Origin: JBBQVS01 sp963792705
Lineage (GTDB): Bacteria; Chloroflexota; Ktedonobacteria; Ktedonobacterales; Ktedonobacteraceae
NCBI GenBank assembly: GCA_963792705.1
Contig: CAWBXD010000002.1
Coordinates: 62,001-126,000, forward strand
Direction: 5' to 3'
Length of the DNA: 64,000 nucleotides
Made by a program: the position numbers and the translations under genes. Shown here piece by piece: positions 59,982 through 64,000 of this stretch (position 1 is the first letter of the stretch; each line of letters begins with the position of its first letter). The notes under the pieces are model-generated. The model saw nothing but the letters and a program-made list of their open reading frames with translations, was not told where the DNA came from and did not search any database.

Positions 59982-60074
59982 ATGTCTCTCTTGTATGATC
60001 TGCTCGTGGTCGCTGTGACCATTTTTTCCTTTTTGGCCCTGATCGCCTTTGCGGTCGGGTGCGACAAGTTGTAG
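59982..60074 (+). CDS. 30-residue single-helix membrane peptide of the kdp operon
   Basis: ATG 59982 follows a very strong AAAGGAGGAGG. The product starts MSLLYDLLVVAVTIFSFLAL and ends GCDKL, one membrane helix. Similar tiny proteins ending in G-C-D/E-x-L precede kdpF in other bacteria, in my recollection. It may be a second small stabilising subunit of the Kdp complex. Confidence 0.65.
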   Translation: MSLLYDLLVVAVTIFSFLALIAFAVGCDKL

Positions 60075-60092
60075 AGGAAGAAAGGAACTCCT

Positions 60093-60188
60093 ATGAACAC
60101 TCCACTCGAATACATTCTGGTTGGAATTGTCACCCTAGCAATAATTGTCTATCTGGTGATCGCGTTATTAGCACCAGAACGGTTCTAA
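60093..60188 (+). CDS. kdpF: KdpF small subunit of the potassium-transporting ATPase
   Basis: A 31-residue single-helix protein (EYILVGIVTLAIIVYLVIAL, then LAPERF) with the P-E-K/R-F ending of KdpF. In E. coli it stabilises the KdpFABC complex and sits between KdpA and KdpB. It is preceded by AAAGGAACTCC and followed 34 bases later by kdpA. Confidence 0.85.
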   Translation: MNTPLEYILVGIVTLAIIVYLVIALLAPERF

Positions 60189-60222
60189 ACATATATCCTA
60201 TGTAGTACAGAAGGAAAATGCA

Positions 60223-61962
60223 ATGGCACTTACTGTCAATGGCGTCTTGCAGGTCCTGATCTTCGTGGGCATCATCTTACTGCTAACGAAACCGTTTGGC
60301 CTGTACCTCTATCATGTCTTCGCAGGAGAACGCACCTGGTTCTCTCCTGCTCTCGTGCCGGTCGAGCGCGTTTTATATCGCATCTCCGGCGTGAATGGCG
60401 AGGAAGAACATGGCTGGCTGCGCTATACCATCGACATGCTCGTTTTCAGCGTCGTGGGCATGCTGCTCTTATATCTCATTGAACGTACTCAGGCCATTCA
60501 TGGCCCGTTCTTCAACCCACAAAACTTCCAGGGCGTTGAACCCGGCTTAGCCTTCAACACGGCCGCCAGTTTCACCACGAATACGAACTGGCAAGCCTAT
60601 ACAGGCGAGACCACGATGACCTACTTTACGCAGATGGCGGGACTCGCGGTCCATAACTTCACCTCTGCGGCCATCGGCATCGCTCTCGCCCTGGCAGTCA
60701 TTCGTGGACTCACTCGCCGCAGCGCGCAGAATCTGGGCAACTTCTACGTGGATATCACTCGTTGTATCCTCTATATCCTGCTGCCCATCTCGATTGTTGG
60801 TGCCCTCTTCTACGTCTCGCAAGGCGTCGTCCAAAACTTTCGACCCTATGATGTCGTCACGACTCTTGACGGTGTGAAACAAACGATTGCTCAGGGGCCA
60901 GTCGCCTCGCAGGAGTGGATCAAGGACTTCGGCACCAATGGAGGTGGCTTCTTCAACGTCAACTCGGCACATCCCTTTGAAAATCCGAATGCATTTACGA
61001 ATATTGTGATGTTGGTCTCCATCTTTTCCATTCCTGCGGCCCTCTTCTACCTCTTTGGCAAAATGGCTGGCAACACGAAACAGGGCTGGACGCTCTGGAT
61101 TGTCTCCGCCATTCTGTTCTTTGTCGGTATTGGCGTAGCACTTCCTGCCGAACAGTTGGGAAACCCACAACTCACTCAGTACACGATCAACCAGCAGCCC
61201 ACCGCGACACAGGCGGGGGGCAATATGGAAGGCAAAGAGGTGCGCTTCGGCATCACGGACTCGGCCCTCTTCGCGGTCGTGACCACCGATACCTCCTGTG
61301 GGGCGGTCAATAGCTTCCATGATAGCTATACTCCTATCGGCGGACTGGTCCCACTGACCAACATTGCACTCGGTGAACTGGTGTTTGGAGGAGTTGGCTC
61401 TGGCATTTATGACCTATTGGTGTTCGCCATCATCGCGGTCTTTATCGCGGGCCTGATGGTCGGGCGTACCCCCGAATACCTGGGCAAGAAGATTGAGCGC
61501 AAAGAGATGATGATGGCTGCACTGGCAATCCTGATTCTGCCTGCATCCATTCTAGGCTTTTCAGCCATAGCCGTCGTCGCACCTGCAGGACTTGCAGGAC
61601 TTGCCAATGCAGGGCCACATGGTCTTTCAGAAATACTGTACGCCTATACCTCAGCGAATGGTAACAATGGCTCGGCGTTTGCAGGCTTAACCGCGAACTC
61701 GACCTTCTACAACTGGACGCTGGGTATGGCAATGCTGATCGGTCGTATCGCGTTCGTTATTCCCATTCTGGCCTTAGCGGGTGCGTTGGTAAAGAAGCGT
61801 GTGATTCCGGCAGGGCTAGGCACATTTCCCACGACCGGCTTCCTGTGGGTCTCGCTCGTCATTGGTGTCGTCGTCATTGTCGGTGCCTTGACGTACTTCC
61901 CGGCCTATGCGCTGGGACCGATTGTTGAGCATCTTTTGATGCTGCAAGGAAAGACGTTCTAA
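60223..61962 (+). CDS. kdpA: Potassium-transporting ATPase subunit KdpA
   Basis: A 579-residue polytopic membrane protein that binds and translocates K+. The selectivity-filter-like segments are visible: AASFTTNTNWQAY, FGTNGGGFFNVNSAHPFENP, TDTSCGAVN and SANGNNGSAFAGL. Length is normal for KdpA. It lies one base before kdpB. Expression under K+ limitation is expected from the family; the local sensor is unclear because kdpDE is absent upstream. Confidence 0.97.
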   Translation: MALTVNGVLQVLIFVGIILLLTKPFGLYLYHVFAGERTWFSPALVPVERVLYRISGVNGEEEHGWLRYTIDMLVFSVVGMLLLYLIERTQAIHGPFFNPQNFQGVEPGLAFNTAASFTTNTNWQAYTGETTMTYFTQMAGLAVHNFTSAAIGIALALAVIRGLTRRSAQNLGNFYVDITRCILYILLPISIVGALFYVSQGVVQNFRPYDVVTTLDGVKQTIAQGPVASQEWIKDFGTNGGGFFNVNSAHPFENPNAFTNIVMLVSIFSIPAALFYLFGKMAGNTKQGWTLWIVSAILFFVGIGVALPAEQLGNPQLTQYTINQQPTATQAGGNMEGKEVRFGITDSALFAVVTTDTSCGAVNSFHDSYTPIGGLVPLTNIALGELVFGGVGSGIYDLLVFAIIAVFIAGLMVGRTPEYLGKKIERKEMMMAALAILILPASILGFSAIAVVAPAGLAGLANAGPHGLSEILYAYTSANGNNGSAFAGLTANSTFYNWTLGMAMLIGRIAFVIPILALAGALVKKRVIPAGLGTFPTTGFLWVSLVIGVVVIVGALTYFPAYALGPIVEHLLMLQGKTF

Positions 61963-61963
61963 C

Positions 61964-64000
61964 ATGACGACACAAATGCAAACACAACCATCTCAGCAAC
62001 CGCAGCAACCTGATGTGATGCAACCATCACGTCGCAAAGGGGACATGTCCATCTTCGATGGCAAGATTATTCGTCAAGCGGTTCTTGACTCCTTTGTGAA
62101 GCTTGACCCTCGCGTCCAACTGAGAAATCCAGTCATGTTCGTCGTTGAGGTGGGTAGCGCGGTCACGACTATTGAATTCGTGCGCCTGCTGTTTACCCAG
62201 CCAAGCGCGTCCTTCACCCGCTCGGCGTTGACGGCGGAAACCGTCTTCGTGCTCGCGGTGGCGATTTGGCTGTGGTTCACGGTCCTGTTCGCCAACTTCG
62301 CCGAGGCAATGGCTGAGGGACGTGGCAAGGCACAGGCTGATACGCTGCGTAAAGCACGTACCACCACTATGGCTCGACGGTTAGCAAGCCGTTCTCGCAC
62401 GGCGGCGGTAGAAGAGGTTGCCGCCCCAGAACTCCGCAAGGGCGACTATGTGCTGGTCGAGGCTGGCGATGTCATCCCTGGCGATGGCGAGGTCGTCGAA
62501 GGGGTCGCCTCCGTCGATGAGTCGGCTATTACAGGCGAGTCCGCACCCGTCATTCGTGAAAGCGGTGGCGACCGCAGTGCCGTTACCGGTGGGACTCGTG
62601 TGCTCTCCGACTGGGTAGTCATCCAGGTGACAGCCAATCCCGGAGAGACGTTCCTGGACCGTATGATTGCACTGGTCGAGGGCGCGAACCGTCAGAAGAC
62701 GCCAAACGAAATTGCACTCAACATCCTGATTGCAAGCTTGACGATCATCTTTGTGCTGGTGTGCGTCTCGCTGGAGCCGTATGCGATCTACTCTGGGCAA
62801 GCGGTTTCGATTACCGTGCTCATCGCACTGCTGGTGTGTTTGATCCCGACAACGATTGGTGGTCTGCTCTCCTCTATTGGTATCGCGGGTATGGATCGCA
62901 TGGTCCAGCGCAACGTCCTAGCGATGAGCGGACGTGCAGTCGAGGCGGCAGGCGACGTGGACGTACTTTTGCTTGATAAGACAGGCACGATCACAATTGG
63001 CAACCGCCAAGCGTCACGCTTTGTCCCATTAACAGGTGTGGACGAGCGCGACCTCGCGCAAGCGGCATTGCTCTCAAGCTTAGCAGACGAGACGCCAGAA
63101 GGACGCTCGGTGGTTGCCCTAGCAAAGGAAAAGTACGGCTTATCCGATGAGGCAACACCATCTGCGAACTTTATCCCGTTCTCTGCTCAAACGCGCATGA
63201 GCGGTGTTGATCTGGAAAATGGCACTGCCATTCGTAAAGGTGCAGGTGACTCGGTTGCAGCCTATGTTGCCGAAAATGGTGGTACGACAAGTGACGAACT
63301 GAAAGGTATTGTCGAGGAAATCGCCAAAGCTGGCAGCACACCGTTGGTGGTCGCGGAAATCCTCGGCAGTGTGAATGGTCAAAGTAGTCGGGCGCGTCTG
63401 CTGGGCGTGATTGAACTCAAAGATATTGTGAAACGCGGAATGCGCGAACGCTTTGACCAGTTACGGAGCATGGGCATCCGTACCGTCATGATTACGGGTG
63501 ATAACCCACTCACGGCTGCGGCCATTGCGAAAGAAGCTGGCGTCGATGACTTTCTGGCACAGGCCACACCTGAGACCAAGATGAAACTCATCAAGGAACA
63601 ACAACAGGGTGGACGCCTCGTCGCTATGACGGGTGATGGAACGAATGACGCGCCAGCTTTGGCACAGGCCGATGTCGGTGTCGCCATGAATACAGGCACA
63701 CAGGCGGCAAAAGAGGCTGCCAACATGGTGGACCTGGACTCGAACCCGACGAAATTGATTGAGGTAGTCGAAGTTGGCAAACAACTGTTGATTACACGCG
63801 GAGCCTTGACGACGTTTAGTATCGCCAATGACGTTGCCAAGTACTTTGCCATCATTCCAGCCGCGTTCGCCGTGACCTATCCACAGTTGAATGCGCTCAA
63901 CGTGATGCATCTGGCATCACCTCACAGTGCGGTCCTTTCAGCCGTCATCTTTAATGCGCTGATCATTATCGCGTTGGTGCCTCTCGCACTACGCGGTGTC
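61964..64000 (+). CDS. kdpB: Potassium-transporting P-type ATPase subunit KdpB (truncated by window end)
   Basis: The P-type ATPase subunit, 679 residues visible, probably lacking only its last ten to twenty. The phosphorylated Asp is residue 338 in LLLDKTGTITIGNR. The actuator TGES motif (SAITGESAPV), the KGA region (IRKGAGDS) and the hinge motif MTGDGTNDAPALAQ are all present. A Gln/Pro-rich N-terminal 20 residues is extra relative to E. coli. kdpC should follow outside the window. Confidence 0.97.
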   Translation, partial: MTTQMQTQPSQQPQQPDVMQPSRRKGDMSIFDGKIIRQAVLDSFVKLDPRVQLRNPVMFVVEVGSAVTTIEFVRLLFTQPSASFTRSALTAETVFVLAVAIWLWFTVLFANFAEAMAEGRGKAQADTLRKARTTTMARRLASRSRTAAVEEVAAPELRKGDYVLVEAGDVIPGDGEVVEGVASVDESAITGESAPVIRESGGDRSAVTGGTRVLSDWVVIQVTANPGETFLDRMIALVEGANRQKTPNEIALNILIASLTIIFVLVCVSLEPYAIYSGQAVSITVLIALLVCLIPTTIGGLLSSIGIAGMDRMVQRNVLAMSGRAVEAAGDVDVLLLDKTGTITIGNRQASRFVPLTGVDERDLAQAALLSSLADETPEGRSVVALAKEKYGLSDEATPSANFIPFSAQTRMSGVDLENGTAIRKGAGDSVAAYVAENGGTTSDELKGIVEEIAKAGSTPLVVAEILGSVNGQSSRARLLGVIELKDIVKRGMRERFDQLRSMGIRTVMITGDNPLTAAAIAKEAGVDDFLAQATPETKMKLIKEQQQGGRLVAMTGDGTNDAPALAQADVGVAMNTGTQAAKEAANMVDLDSNPTKLIEVVEVGKQLLITRGALTTFSIANDVAKYFAIIPAAFAVTYPQLNALNVMHLASPHSAVLSAVIFNALIIIALVPLALRGV

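Overview
The window reads as a chromosomal segment of a heterotrophic, probably aerobic bacterium of the Ktedonobacteria type (Chloroflexota). This is an inference from several traits together: form I and form II CO-dehydrogenase-family clusters side by side, Gram-positive-like ribosome binding sites, housekeeping-type TTGACA/TATAAT promoters, about half G+C, many long perfect intergenic hairpins, and a kdp operon preceded by a 30-residue membrane peptide. No rRNA, tRNA, CRISPR array, intact transposase or phage module was seen. Coding density is high, and almost every gene belongs to a catabolic or redox operon.

Region 1 (1-13000) is a self-contained sugar-alcohol PTS regulon. It holds a SorC regulator, a local enzyme I and HPr, a glucitol-family transporter (GutM, EIIC, a split EIIC2 and EIIB, EIIA), a diverged IspD-like nucleotidyltransferase, a SAF-domain oxidoreductase, and a 2-oxoacid/acetoin dehydrogenase-like E1alpha-E1beta-E2 operon that ends in the HPr gene. 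The two arms diverge from one control region (6760-6865) with two promoters around a 12-bp-arm palindrome. This is the best candidate for an undescribed pathway: the gene set does not match sorbitol catabolism, and the substrate may be a short or branched polyol.

Region 2 (13000-16400) is a minus-strand operon of amidohydrolase, DUF59/MIP18 protein, a tyrosine-recombinase-like protein that lacks the catalytic Arg, and a zinc alcohol dehydrogenase. It resembles the accessory half of propane-monooxygenase operons, but no monooxygenase is present. Region 3 (17400-25420) is a near-complete 4-hydroxybenzoate/protocatechuate beta-ketoadipate operon (pcaCHGIJBD, a MetE-like protein, pobA). Region 4 (25420-29070) has a PspA-like protein, a TPM-type membrane protein and a secreted Asp-box protein.

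Region 5 (29160-32340) has a D-threonine-aldolase-like enzyme divergent from a two-gene ThDP decarboxylase plus a cyclase-family hydrolase; isatin to anthranilate is one possible route. Region 6 (32400-39510) is a form I CO dehydrogenase operon (coxM-S-L, with the AYRCSFR signature), an XdhC-YHS fusion and a GAF histidine kinase/LuxR regulator pair. Region 7 (39770-48030) is tryptophan/anthranilate catabolism: TrpB2, anthraniloyl-CoA monooxygenase/reductase, MarR, enoyl-CoA hydratase, anthranilate-CoA ligase, tryptophan 2,3-dioxygenase and RidA. Region 8 (48690-56830) is a form II cox cluster (S-L-M, AYRGAGR) with its MocA, three XdhC-family genes and CoxG. Region 9 (56950-64000) has L-fuconate dehydratase with an SDR dehydrogenase, then a kdp K+-ATPase operon in which kdpB runs off the window end.

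A dispersed palindromic repeat with GTAGGGACCG/CGGTCCCTAC ends sits in at least four intergenic gaps.
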